Made by a program: the position numbers and the translations under genes
Shown here: in pieces, positions 1-8,861 of the stretch
Layout: the number at the start of each line of letters is the position of its first letter
How positions within the stretch are numbered: position 1 is the stretch's first letter
The notes under the pieces: model-generated
What the model saw: the letters and a program-made list of their open reading frames with translations, nothing else
The model's database searches: none
Told to the model about the DNA's origin: nothing
Assembly: GCA_000998275.1 (NCBI GenBank)
Contig: LCDA01000001.1
Coordinates: 180,352 to 214,639, forward strand
DNA from: Candidatus Collierbacteria bacterium GW2011_GWA2_42_17
Lineage (GTDB): Bacteria; Patescibacteriota; Microgenomatia; UBA1400; MFAQ01
DNA: 34,288 bases
Direction of reading: 5' to 3'

Positions 1-1748
1 GGGGGGGTGGGTGTAGGAGAGCCACCAAAGTTTGCTCCTGAAGAGGTGGGAGTTGGGTTACCGCCGAAACCTGCTCCTGGAGGAAGTGATCCGGAACCTG
101 GCTTACTTGACAGTTCAGTGATTGCCTTTTTGGCTCCTGAGTAAACTTCTCTACCTGTAGTAATATTCTCACTGAGAGCACTGCCATACTTGAAGGGAGC
201 AACTTTGAGAGAGTCTCTGACCATGTCGACATATTTGGAGGCCATGAGAAGAAGTCCAATACCAAGAAGAGCGAGAAGACCTCGGGCATCAAAACCAACG
301 AGCGGAGGAGCAATTAATGGTATTCCAGTAACTTTGATGTTTGATCCATCAACAAGGCTTCTTACGCCGTAGAGTCTTTCACAAAAAACGGCCGGTTCGT
401 CGGCACTACCGGGTTGAAAGAAGGTTCTCATTGGACCGATGATATCAGTACAGGTACCAATTAAAGGCTGAATCATAAGAATATATGAGAAGAGTAAAAA
501 CAACATAGTGACGGGAAAAACGGCAAGGTTAGCCACAATTCCTCTAAACCAGGTGCCAATGGCTGTAGACCCAGGGAGAGCATTTCCCAGAAGAATAATT
601 GGCCCAATAATTAGAGAGATGACGACGGAGATAAAGGCGCCAATTAGTTTGAGAAATAGTTTTCCGTAGGAAATAAGGACGGCAATAATGAGAACAAGCA
701 TAATAAGAACCCCGGTAATAGTAAAACTTACTAAGATGCCAAGGCCTTCGCCAATACCCCCAAAAATGAGATTAAGAACAGAAGGAATTGCAACGGGTCC
801 GGCAATAGCCGAGTTCAAAATAAATGAACCAACCATTCCACCCCATGAATTTCCAGAGGCAAATTTTGCAATATCGCCGACATAGCCAAGAACGGTAATG
901 TTTTGGCTTTCAAGGTAGCCAAAAATGAAGTAAATGATTACCCACATAAGATCATAGATCAGACCAACGATGGCATACGAAAAAGTGATTATCAGTAAAG
1001 TAATAATGAGTTTGGGGATAGCGAGCTGAACAGTGATGACCGTTTTTTGACCAAGATTGACGCGAAACATCATCATAAAACCATAGACAATAAAGAAGAC
1101 AACAAGGATTAAATAAGCAAGGTTTCTGACGGCGATCCAGATATTGAGAAAAGGAGAAAAAGTGTTGAAGCCTGTTCCTGGAGAAGTGGCGGCTAGAGCC
1201 GAGGGAATTACCTTGTGTTTTTGAAGATTTTGAGTGACATGGGCAAGATATGACTTGGTGGAAACCGGTTGATTTTGAAACAAGAGACTAATCATTTTTC
1301 CGGATTGGCCGATAAGACCAGTGTTTTGGTTGGAAATTAGTTTTTGCCTAGCGTAGTCGATGGCAAGTTTTTGTTCCTCCGGAGTGTTGTAGCCTTGGAG
1401 TTTAATAGCGTCCAAAATTCCCTTGAGTGTTTTGGAAAATGTTTGTTTGGGGTCTTTTTGACCGTAAATTTTTTCGGCCAGATCAAGAATAACGATGTCA
1501 GAGAAACCAATTCCTTCTCCAGAAAAAGTGTCGGCAGTACACTTGCCGGAGTACCAGGTTTCTAGATTCATCTGATTGCCGGATCTTTTGGCACAAAAAT
1601 CTTGGAGAGTTTTGTCTAGAGTGTTATCTTTTGTGATGATGTCATCAAGTGCGGGAAGGGTCTCTTCGGCATTGATTTTTGGTACAAAAAAAAGTGAGAT
1701 AAAAATGAAGAAAATAATGGTCAGAATTGGGGCGAGGCGACGTAACAT
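1..1748 (-). CDS. VirB6/TrbL-like polytopic membrane protein, 3' end truncated by window edge
   Basis: Manual translation from ATG at 1748 (MLRRLAPILTIIFFIFISLFFVPKINAEETLP...) stays open to position 1; N-terminal signal-like segment, many TM helices (e.g. YLILVVFFIVYGFMMMFRV, LIITLLIITFSYAIVGLIYDLMWVIIYFIFG), Gly/Pro/Thr-rich tail. Absent from ORF track because no stop lies inside the window. Confidence 0.8.
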   Translation of the reverse strand, partial: MLRRLAPILTIIFFIFISLFFVPKINAEETLPALDDIITKDNTLDKTLQDFCAKRSGNQMNLETWYSGKCTADTFSGEGIGFSDIVILDLAEKIYGQKDPKQTFSKTLKGILDAIKLQGYNTPEEQKLAIDYARQKLISNQNTGLIGQSGKMISLLFQNQPVSTKSYLAHVTQNLQKHKVIPSALAATSPGTGFNTFSPFLNIWIAVRNLAYLILVVFFIVYGFMMMFRVNLGQKTVITVQLAIPKLIITLLIITFSYAIVGLIYDLMWVIIYFIFGYLESQNITVLGYVGDIAKFASGNSWGGMVGSFILNSAIAGPVAIPSVLNLIFGGIGEGLGILVSFTITGVLIMLVLIIAVLISYGKLFLKLIGAFISVVISLIIGPIILLGNALPGSTAIGTWFRGIVANLAVFPVTMLFLLFSYILMIQPLIGTCTDIIGPMRTFFQPGSADEPAVFCERLYGVRSLVDGSNIKVTGIPLIAPPLVGFDARGLLALLGIGLLLMASKYVDMVRDSLKVAPFKYGSALSENITTGREVYSGAKKAITELSSKPGSGSLPPGAGFGGNPTPTSSGANFGGSPTPTP

Positions 1749-1780
1749 ATTCAAAAATTATTATACACGAGTGAGTAAGT

Positions 1781-2296
1781 TTAAGGCAGAAGATTAAGAG
1801 TCTTTATCCACTCTTCGGCAATGTCACGAATATATTTTTTATTTCCCATGGAGATGTGAAGATCTTTGATGTTGACATTATTTTCGACGAGAATACTAAT
1901 AACTTTTTCGAAAGACTCTTTGAAGGCAATCATGTTGGGATTTGTGCCAGGATCGGTTTGGTTGTAAAGGTAGTCCGGTCCAAAGATCTCGATCCTGATA
2001 GTTTCGGGGGAGTCATTTTTGTATGAGGAAATGGAGATGTCGGTGGCAATACCAGAAGATGTTTTGAAGTTATAAAGATAAATCGGAAGTTTGGGAAGAA
2101 GAACTTGTTTGGTTTTGAAGGCAATGTCGGGGCTTGATTGGTTGAGAATGGAGGTGGTGCCTATTTGACTCTCCGGAATAACAGGTTCCGGTTGGATTCC
2201 GGTTTTGGAACTTAATGATCGGGTTATGAAAATAACAATCAGAACAAGAAGAATCACCGAGCCGATTAAGAGAAATATTTTGGTTTTTCTTAACAT
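1781..2296 (-). CDS. Hypothetical protein with single N-terminal TM anchor
   Basis: 171 aa ORF with N-terminal TM (IFLLIGSVILLVLIVIFI); sits in the minus-strand operon. Confidence 0.7.
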   Translation of the reverse strand: MLRKTKIFLLIGSVILLVLIVIFITRSLSSKTGIQPEPVIPESQIGTTSILNQSSPDIAFKTKQVLLPKLPIYLYNFKTSSGIATDISISSYKNDSPETIRIEIFGPDYLYNQTDPGTNPNMIAFKESFEKVISILVENNVNIKDLHISMGNKKYIRDIAEEWIKTLNLLP

Positions 2297-2297
2297 T

Positions 2298-4664
2298 TTA
2301 TGGAAGTGAGTTGTAATAATTTAAAGCAACAGAAAAGGCTCCTGGACGAGTAAAGAGAACAGCAGAAGAACAGTCGTTATCTTTGAGACAACGAAGATAC
2401 ATAGTGGCGTGCCTTTGATCAAAACGGCTGAGAGGGTAAGGATCATCCTCTCCTTTAAAAAGAGGGGGACACGAGCCGTAGTTTGAAGCGGGTGGGTTGC
2501 TGAGACAGTTTGAGTTTCCACCACCATTGTAAAAAGAAAAGGCAGTGGTGAGAGCTTCAAAACCGGTTGGGTTCCGACCTAGATCATTTTGAAGGCGTCC
2601 ACGAGCGAAGGCCAGCTTACCGGCGAACTCTTCGCCGGCGGCAATCGCTGTTTCCAGAAGAGTACTGTAGGTGGCACCGCCATTGTCTGGTTCCGGATCA
2701 CCAATTTTTCGGCCGCTGATTAGGGATTGGCAAGCGTTGTTACCCGCCTCCATAGAATGAATGGCGGCGAGGATAACACAGGAGACACCAGTTTCCCTTT
2801 CGGCTTCGGCATAAACAGCGGATAGTTCCGAAGTGACAAGAGGAATAAAGCTAGTAAGGGGCGAAGTAAGACCAACAGCATATTGGGCGAAGGAATCCTT
2901 GCTGCAGGATCCGGTTAGAGGTTCTGCCGAAAGAGCACACTCACCAACAGGAACAGTAACCTTTCGACCACATTTGGCGGAAACCTGTTGGTCCGAGGGG
3001 ACAAGCCAACAATTTTGTAGGAGATGCATAGCGTCTTGGGCAAGATTACTTTCGCGATTGATAGTGTCGGCACCGTCAACGGTAACGGTGGCGGAGGTAA
3101 TTTCAGAAGTAGCGGAGGTACTGACTGATGGAGCACTGACAAGTTTTTTGGGAGATGCGGACTCGGAGGCAGAATCGGGGAGAAGCATTTTATAAAAAGA
3201 AGGCTGAACCGGATTTAAAATTTTGTCCGAAACGAAGTTAATTATTTGTCTAGCGGTCTCAGTTAGGGGAAATTTAGAAGCGTTGGGGAATAAGGGTTTG
3301 CCACCAATGACTAAGTCGGTGAGAGTAGTGACATAGGGGTTGTTGAAAACAGTAATGGGTTTACCGACGGCGGTACCGGTGAGTTCATAAACATTTTGAC
3401 CTTTGATAAAGTTACAGCCCCCGCTACTATTACAGGAAGTTTCGTTATTACTGTAAGAGTTGCAGCGATAATAGGCATAACAGTAATAGGAGTTGGGGTC
3501 TCTACAAACACATTGATCGGGAGTACTGCTTACCAATTGAGGAGTGGCGGAAACAACGACGTTTTGGGTAGTTGTGGGGTTGTTGGGATAAGTTTTTGGT
3601 GAAGAGAGAGACGAACCATCTGTAGGAGTAAGACAGTTATCGTTGAGTTGAGGATTGGCGGCGATAAGTAAAATTAGGGGATATTGGAAAATTTCGTTGG
3701 GGGTGGTGGGATATTTGGCGATATTTTTATTCGTCCAGCTTGGAGTATAAAAATCAAAAAGGCCAGGAGTTGAAGAAAGTGAAGTTTTGTCGCCTTTGAG
3801 GCCACTAATAATTGCTTTGAGATAAGGAATATTTTCTTCAGAGACGTTCAGACCGCTGGAAATATAACCGCGGGCGTTGTCGAAATTAAAAGGAAGGAGG
3901 GCGTCATATTCTTCCTGAACTTGAGGATTATCCTGCCCAAGTTTGGTGTATTGATCATAGTATCGGCCGTTTTTCCAACAATCAATAATAAAATTATTAA
4001 CTTCAAGCCCAAAGGTTTTTAGACAAACGGGAAGTTTATTTTTCCAAGCGGTATCGACTTTAACCTCGTGTTGTTTTTTGTCTTGCCCGACGTAGTAGAA
4101 AGTATGGTTGGTGGTTTTTTCGATGAAATAGGCTTTAAGTTGGGCTTGAGAAAGACTGTCGAGCATGCGCCAGTAAGTGCGGAATGATTCCCGAGGGGCT
4201 TCGGGGTCGGCTCCGGGGCGGTCAAAGAGAGCATTAAAGAGATATTTTTGGGCAATTTTGTCGGGATTGGTATTGTTGAGAGTGGTACTGTCCGGGCCGA
4301 GAAAACCAAGTTGAGCTGCGGAGACATCGGTATTGATAGTGACATTTCTTAGTACGGGTAGCCCCAAAGGAGAAGAAATGTTGCCAACGAATGTTTCTCT
4401 GTAAGTGATCGAGGGAGCGGAAATACAAGAGAGGGGGTAAGAAAGAAGGGCTTCATTTGAGTCGACAGGATTTATTCCAAGGTTTTCAACGTTTTCGACT
4501 TTATCGTAACAGGTGCTATTGGGTGGGTAGACGGTACCATCACAGGGAGTATTGTTTATAGGTAAGGGTTCAGCAGTAGGGGTGGGGGTAACGGCAAAAG
4601 AAGGTGTAGAAAAGCCTATCGAAATAATCGTAAAAAATATTGTGGCAAGTAGAAATTTCTTCAC
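2298..4664 (-). CDS. Large secreted protein with C-terminal lytic transglycosylase-like (VirB1-like) region
   Basis: ORF track start 4673 (TTG); GTG at 4664 gives a clean signal peptide (MKKFLLATIFFTIISIGFSTPSFA) and lies 8 nt after TATAAT. C-terminal AVYAEAERETGVSCVILAAIHSMEAGNN...AFSFYNGGG resembles SLT domains. Confidence 0.75.
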   Translation of the reverse strand: MKKFLLATIFFTIISIGFSTPSFAVTPTPTAEPLPINNTPCDGTVYPPNSTCYDKVENVENLGINPVDSNEALLSYPLSCISAPSITYRETFVGNISSPLGLPVLRNVTINTDVSAAQLGFLGPDSTTLNNTNPDKIAQKYLFNALFDRPGADPEAPRESFRTYWRMLDSLSQAQLKAYFIEKTTNHTFYYVGQDKKQHEVKVDTAWKNKLPVCLKTFGLEVNNFIIDCWKNGRYYDQYTKLGQDNPQVQEEYDALLPFNFDNARGYISSGLNVSEENIPYLKAIISGLKGDKTSLSSTPGLFDFYTPSWTNKNIAKYPTTPNEIFQYPLILLIAANPQLNDNCLTPTDGSSLSSPKTYPNNPTTTQNVVVSATPQLVSSTPDQCVCRDPNSYYCYAYYRCNSYSNNETSCNSSGGCNFIKGQNVYELTGTAVGKPITVFNNPYVTTLTDLVIGGKPLFPNASKFPLTETARQIINFVSDKILNPVQPSFYKMLLPDSASESASPKKLVSAPSVSTSATSEITSATVTVDGADTINRESNLAQDAMHLLQNCWLVPSDQQVSAKCGRKVTVPVGECALSAEPLTGSCSKDSFAQYAVGLTSPLTSFIPLVTSELSAVYAEAERETGVSCVILAAIHSMEAGNNACQSLISGRKIGDPEPDNGGATYSTLLETAIAAGEEFAGKLAFARGRLQNDLGRNPTGFEALTTAFSFYNGGGNSNCLSNPPASNYGSCPPLFKGEDDPYPLSRFDQRHATMYLRCLKDNDCSSAVLFTRPGAFSVALNYYNSLP

Positions 4665-4694
4665 TAAAAACAATTATAAACGGATGTTGTCCTT

Positions 4695-5045
4695 CTAGAG
4701 AGTAGGGATAGTGAAGGTGGTAACATCAGTCCCGGTAAATTTGCTGATTAAAACAAGAATCAGCCAAGCAACAGAAAGAAGAATGAGGCCAATGATAGCC
4801 CAGGTAAAGGTACTCCAAGCGGCGGCGACGGCTTTGGGGTCGGCTCCGGCGGTAAGAAGGCGAATACCAGCAAAAATAATCATGCCGACGGCAACAAGAG
4901 CAAGAAGGGCGGGAACTGGGCTGATAAGGTTGCTAAAAACACACTCGATACCTTTGATGGTGGCAACTCCTTCGGGGGAAACACACTCGGGATTAATCTC
5001 TACCCAGGAAGCGGCATAGACTTGGGGAACAAGTTGAAAGTTCAT
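4695..5045 (-). CDS. VirB2/TrbC-like T4SS pilin paralog 1
   Basis: Two TM segments flanking IIFAGIRLLTAGADPKAVAAAWSTFTWAIIGL; ATG 5045 preferred over TTG 5066 because TATAAT lies 6 nt upstream. Confidence 0.8.
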   Translation of the reverse strand: MNFQLVPQVYAASWVEINPECVSPEGVATIKGIECVFSNLISPVPALLALVAVGMIIFAGIRLLTAGADPKAVAAAWSTFTWAIIGLILLSVAWLILVLISKFTGTDVTTFTIPTL

Positions 5046-5063
5046 AAAATCATTATATCCTAA

Positions 5064-5090
5064 CAAAAACCCCGGTTGCCCGGGGTTTCT
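5064..5090 (-). terminator. Rho-independent terminator inside the pilin array
   Basis: Minus strand AAACCCCGG-gcaa-CCGGGGTTTTTGTT: GC-rich hairpin followed by T tract, between paralogs 2 and 1. Confidence 0.8.
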
Positions 5091-5107
5091 TGACTAATTC
5101 TAAATAC

Positions 5108-5443
5108 TTAGTAAGGGAGAGGAGGGGTAATATTACCGGAAAAGATATCAATACCGAAGAAGTAGGAAATGAGTTGCATGAGGGCCCAGGAAGCGGCAAC
5201 GATGGCGAGACCGACAAGAGCGGCGGTAATGCGGTTTCTGGCCTGTTCGGTTTTAGATTTATCACCTCCGGAAGTGAGCCATTCGATACCACCAAGAACC
5301 AAGAAGACGAAGGTAAGGATACCGGCGACAATAAAGGCAACTTGAATGGCGGCAGAAATTAATTTACCAATATCGGTGATCTTCATATTGGCGGGTCTAA
5401 GTGAACCGATTTCTGCGGCGAAGGTTTGAGGAATTAAAGACAT
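5108..5443 (-). CDS. VirB2/TrbC-like T4SS pilin paralog 2
   Basis: FVFLVLGGIEWLTSGGDKSKTEQARNRITAALVGLAIV motif, two TMs. Confidence 0.85.
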   Translation of the reverse strand: MSLIPQTFAAEIGSLRPANMKITDIGKLISAAIQVAFIVAGILTFVFLVLGGIEWLTSGGDKSKTEQARNRITAALVGLAIVAASWALMQLISYFFGIDIFSGNITPPLPY

Positions 5444-5488
5444 ATATTTTCTTTTTATTAATTAATGGAGACTGTATTTATTATTATA

Positions 5489-5509
5489 GTGTTTTCTTTG
5501 GTTGTCAAC
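5489..5509 (-). promoter_or_regulatory. Internal promoter for pilin paralog 2 (approximate)
   Basis: Minus strand TTGACA (5504..5509) overlapping the stop of paralog 3, followed by ...CACTATAATAAT. Confidence 0.5.
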
Positions 5510-5861
5510 TGCCGACGGGATTGTCAGTACAAAGCTGACTGAGATCAATACCGAAGAAATCAAGAACGAGAACATAGATGGCGTAGCTAGCGGCAACGAT
5601 GGCGAGACCAATTAGAGCATTGCTGATCATTTTTTGGGCGGTTTCAACTTTACCTTTGTCGCCTCCGGAAGTGAGCCAGTTTATGCCGCCGATAACCAAG
5701 AAGGCAAAAGTGGCAATAGCGGCAATAATAAAGGCAACACTAATAATATTGCCAATAAGATTGCCGATACAGGAGTAACCAAAAAAGTTGTTTTTACTAA
5801 CTTCTCCCCCGATATCAACGACTTGGTCCGCGGCGAAAACAGAAGGAATTAGTTTAATCAT
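5505..5861 (-). CDS. VirB2/TrbC-like T4SS pilin paralog 3
   Basis: FAFLVIGGINWLTSGGDKGKVETAQKMISNALIGLAIV motif; start overlaps the stop of paralog 4. Confidence 0.85.
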   Translation of the reverse strand: MIKLIPSVFAADQVVDIGGEVSKNNFFGYSCIGNLIGNIISVAFIIAAIATFAFLVIGGINWLTSGGDKGKVETAQKMISNALIGLAIVAASYAIYVLVLDFFGIDLSQLCTDNPVGS

Positions 5862-6220
5862 AGGTTGCTTGGAAAAACAGGGGCAAGAATATTAATCTTA
5901 AAGGCATTTTGTACGAAGAGGGCAATGGCGTAGGAGGCAATGAGAATGGCCAAGCCAATAAAGGCATTACTGATCATTTTTTGGGCGGTTTCAACTTTGC
6001 CTTTGTCGCCTCCAGCTGTAAGCCATTCAATTCCTCCCCAGATGAGAAAAATAATGAAAGCGACTCCACCAAGGGTGACAATAGAGCGCCAGAGAATGGC
6101 GATGTAAAAAGCGAGTCCTTCGCTGGGAGTTTTGGAGGCAATATCTAAGGGAAGAGCACGGTTGATGATTTCGTCAGCGTAGACCTGGGTAACAAAAAGA
6201 TTTTTGATAAGAGTGACCAT
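5858..6220 (-). CDS. VirB2/TrbC-like T4SS pilin paralog 4
   Basis: IIFLIWGGIEWLTAGGDKGKVETAQKMISNAFIGLAIL motif. Confidence 0.85.
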   Translation of the reverse strand: MVTLIKNLFVTQVYADEIINRALPLDIASKTPSEGLAFYIAILWRSIVTLGGVAFIIFLIWGGIEWLTAGGDKGKVETAQKMISNAFIGLAILIASYAIALFVQNAFKINILAPVFPSNL

Positions 6221-6222
6221 GT

Positions 6223-6612
6223 TTATATATTGGGAAATAATATTGAAAAAGGGTTAAGGAAATCAATGCCGAGGACTCCACCAACGATACCGGTAACAAA
6301 AAGGCCGACAACGATGGCAACAAGACCGATAACTCCTTGAGTCATCTGGGCTTGAGCTTCGGAGACCTTGGCTTTGTCGCCTCCGGCTGTAAGCCATTTG
6401 AGACCACCCAGGGTAAAGAAAATTACGAAAGCCAGACCACCAACAACAGTAAGGGTGGTGATCACGGTAGAAAGAATATTTCCAAGCTGAGTTTTGGTTT
6501 CGGAACCACTGACACCAACATTTTCAAAACCAAAAGGGCCAATACCTTTGATACCACCGACGTCAATATCGGCAGCGTGTGCGGATTTGATAATAGTGTT
6601 GAGTAAGGACAT
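6223..6612 (-). CDS. VirB2/TrbC-like T4SS pilin paralog 5
   Basis: VIFFTLGGLKWLTAGGDKAKVSEAQAQMTQGVIGLVAI motif. Confidence 0.85.
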   Translation of the reverse strand: MSLLNTIIKSAHAADIDVGGIKGIGPFGFENVGVSGSETKTQLGNILSTVITTLTVVGGLAFVIFFTLGGLKWLTAGGDKAKVSEAQAQMTQGVIGLVAIVVGLFVTGIVGGVLGIDFLNPFSILFPNI

Positions 6613-6613
6613 T

Positions 6614-6991
6614 TTAAGGAGTTACAGATTTAAATTTAGGTATTAGAATGGCGGTGAAATCGCCAAAGAGAAGTTGACTGATGATGGCAATAATTACGAA
6701 ACTGGCGGCGATAACAACCAAACCGATAAGACTCATGGTAATTTTGTTACCAGCTTCTTGAACTTTGGCCTTGTCACCACCGGAGGTGATATAGGTAAAC
6801 CCGCCGATGAGGAATTGCCAAAGGGTAAAAAGACCGGCGACAATGACAAAAAAGCGAATAATGGTAGTAACAAAGTCACCGGTTTTACCGATGTCCGAGG
6901 GAATACCTTCGGGCAGGGAAATGGTGCCGACGACATCTTCCGTAGCCGCGTAGGTTGTTTTGAAGAAGAGATTAAATAAATTGCTGAGCAT
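6614..6991 (-). CDS. VirB2/TrbC-like T4SS pilin paralog 6
   Basis: LWQFLIGGFTYITSGGDKAKVQEAGNKITMSLIGLVVI motif. Confidence 0.85.
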   Translation of the reverse strand: MLSNLFNLFFKTTYAATEDVVGTISLPEGIPSDIGKTGDFVTTIIRFFVIVAGLFTLWQFLIGGFTYITSGGDKAKVQEAGNKITMSLIGLVVIAASFVIIAIISQLLFGDFTAILIPKFKSVTP

Positions 6992-6996
6992 ATTGC

Positions 6997-7314
6997 TTAT
7001 AAAAATTTAAAACCAAGGACGGCGCCGATGAGCCTGGTGATAATGAAGGCGGCGACGACGACAACTAAACCAATTATGCCATAAGTTAGAGATTGTGAAG
7101 CTTGAGTCGTTTTGGCCTTGTCACCACTGGCGGAGATGAGGGAGAAGCCGGCAAACAAGATGGTGGCAAAGGCAACAATGCCGGAAATAATCAAAATGTT
7201 GTAAATAAGAGGATTTATCAAGGTAGAGAGAGTGTCCCTGCCTTCACCGACAAAAGGTTCTGCCGGGGCATAAATTGTTTTCAAGTCGATGGCGAGAGCC
7301 TCTTTAACTAACAT
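6997..7314 (-). CDS. VirB2/TrbC-like T4SS pilin paralog 7
   Basis: ATILFAGFSLISASGDKAKTTQASQSLTYGIIGLVVV motif. Confidence 0.85.
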   Translation of the reverse strand: MLVKEALAIDLKTIYAPAEPFVGEGRDTLSTLINPLIYNILIISGIVAFATILFAGFSLISASGDKAKTTQASQSLTYGIIGLVVVVAAFIITRLIGAVLGFKFL

Positions 7315-7322
7315 TGATTACT

Positions 7323-7337
7323 ATTTTACAGTAAAAT
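7323..7337. promoter_or_regulatory. Palindromic bidirectional -10 region
   Basis: Perfect 15-bp palindrome ATTTTACAGTAAAAT; TAAAAT reads toward ATG 7344 (6 nt) on + and toward ATG 7314 (8 nt) on -. Confidence 0.55.
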
Positions 7338-7343
7338 TCGGAC

Positions 7344-8435
7344 ATGATGAATAATTCTTTAGGATATCTGGCAAAAGAAAGACTAGAGGAGCTGGTAATA
7401 AAGATTGATCAAAGATTGGAAAAGTATTGGAACGAGGAGATAGAAAAAGAGTTTGGATTTGAAGAGTCACAAAAAAAGCTGGTCAAAAAAGTTCTGGAAC
7501 ACGCAAAAGAACATAATTTAAGAGCAGCAAAAAGGCTCCGGGCATCCTTTGTTTATTTTGGATATTTGCTTTCGGGGAAGAAACCCGGTGAGGAAATATG
7601 GAAAGTGATGGAAGGAATTGAGTTGGTGCAGACAGCCTTGCTAATGCATGACGATTTTATGGATGAAGACGAACTACGTCGGGGACGGCCAACAACCCAC
7701 GAGTATTTTGGAGAAGGAGATAAACATTACGGGGAGTCGATGGCGGTAAATGTAGGAGATGTGGTGTTGTGCCTTGGTTATGAGAGAGTACTGAGTTGTG
7801 GTTTAGATAAAGAGAAGGTTCTTGAGGCGACAAAAATTCTCATGAGGGGAATTACCAACACGGCTTTTGGACAAATATATGATGTCACTCTTCCCAAACT
7901 TGGTGAGCTAACAGAGGAAAAGGTATTGGCAATACACAGAGCAAAAACTTCCATTTATACATTTCAAAACCCACTAATTATTGGAGGGATACTAGCTGGC
8001 CTTGATGAAAAAGTACTGGAAACATTGAAAGAATATTCTTTTAAAGGTGGAGTTGCTTTTCAGTTACAAGATGACGTTTTGGGAATGTTTGGAGAACAAG
8101 AAAAAACAGGAAAGTCGGTTGACTCAGACTTACTCCAAGGAAAGAGCACTCTTCTTGTTGCAAAAACATTAGAGCTGGGAAATGAAGCCCAGAAAAAAGC
8201 CCTGCTTGAAGCGTGGGGAAATAAGGAAGCGACGGAGGGAGAGATTAAAAAAGCAAAAATGGCAATTAAGGAGTCGGGATCTTTTGCTTATTCGGTAGAC
8301 AAGGCGAAGCAGTTGGCGAGGGAGGCGGTGGAGATTGCGGAGAGTTTGAACAAAAATAATCTGAATAGGGAGGCAAAGGAGGCAATTGATTATTTAAAAG
8401 GAATTGCAGATTATATTGTGACGCGAGAAATCTAA
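7344..8435 (+). CDS. Polyprenyl synthetase (trans-isoprenyl diphosphate synthase)
   Basis: First Asp-rich motif DDFMDEDELRRGRPTTH and second motif FQLQDDVLGMFGEQEKTGKS. Confidence 0.92.
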   Translation: MMNNSLGYLAKERLEELVIKIDQRLEKYWNEEIEKEFGFEESQKKLVKKVLEHAKEHNLRAAKRLRASFVYFGYLLSGKKPGEEIWKVMEGIELVQTALLMHDDFMDEDELRRGRPTTHEYFGEGDKHYGESMAVNVGDVVLCLGYERVLSCGLDKEKVLEATKILMRGITNTAFGQIYDVTLPKLGELTEEKVLAIHRAKTSIYTFQNPLIIGGILAGLDEKVLETLKEYSFKGGVAFQLQDDVLGMFGEQEKTGKSVDSDLLQGKSTLLVAKTLELGNEAQKKALLEAWGNKEATEGEIKKAKMAIKESGSFAYSVDKAKQLAREAVEIAESLNKNNLNREAKEAIDYLKGIADYIVTREI

Positions 8436-8438
8436 AAG

Positions 8439-8861
8439 TTGAGAGTGTTTGAGAGAAAAGGGGAGATAGTATTGGTGGATATGGAAGTACCACGATATTG
8501 GAGAGAAATGAAAACAAACACCAGCTTTACCGGGAGAGAAGTTGGCACATACGGAGTTGAGCCAGCCTATTTTAAGTACCCAGGGGGAAAGATTGCTTTG
8601 CAGGGAACATACGAAGAAATCTATTCGCGTTTTGAAAGCAAGGGTTTTGAACCTGAAATAATTGAAAAAGTATTATTTAACCTTTTTGGGGCTGTCGCCT
8701 CCGAAGCGGCGGTCTCGTTTGAGAAAATCGTCAATAGCCAAGATGAGTTGGTCGGGAGTGAAGTCCGGAAAGAGAGTGGGAGTGAAGAGAAGTTCGGAGT
8801 AGACAGATTGCCAGGGAAGATAGCCAGAAAGACGCTTTTCTCCTCCCGTGCGAATAATTAA
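8439..8861 (+). CDS. Hypothetical protein; 3' part antisense to uppS
   Basis: TTG-start 140 aa ORF 3 nt after the polyprenyl synthetase stop; about 78 N-terminal codons are non-overlapping, the remainder overlaps the 3' end of uppS. Confidence 0.45.
   Translation: MRVFERKGEIVLVDMEVPRYWREMKTNTSFTGREVGTYGVEPAYFKYPGGKIALQGTYEEIYSRFESKGFEPEIIEKVLFNLFGAVASEAAVSFEKIVNSQDELVGSEVRKESGSEEKFGVDRLPGKIARKTLFSSRANN

Noticed and set aside
2833-3195. 120-aa plus-strand ORF
   Set aside because: Fully antisense within the 2298..4664 gene, which has a coherent signal peptide and domain; composition not protein-like.
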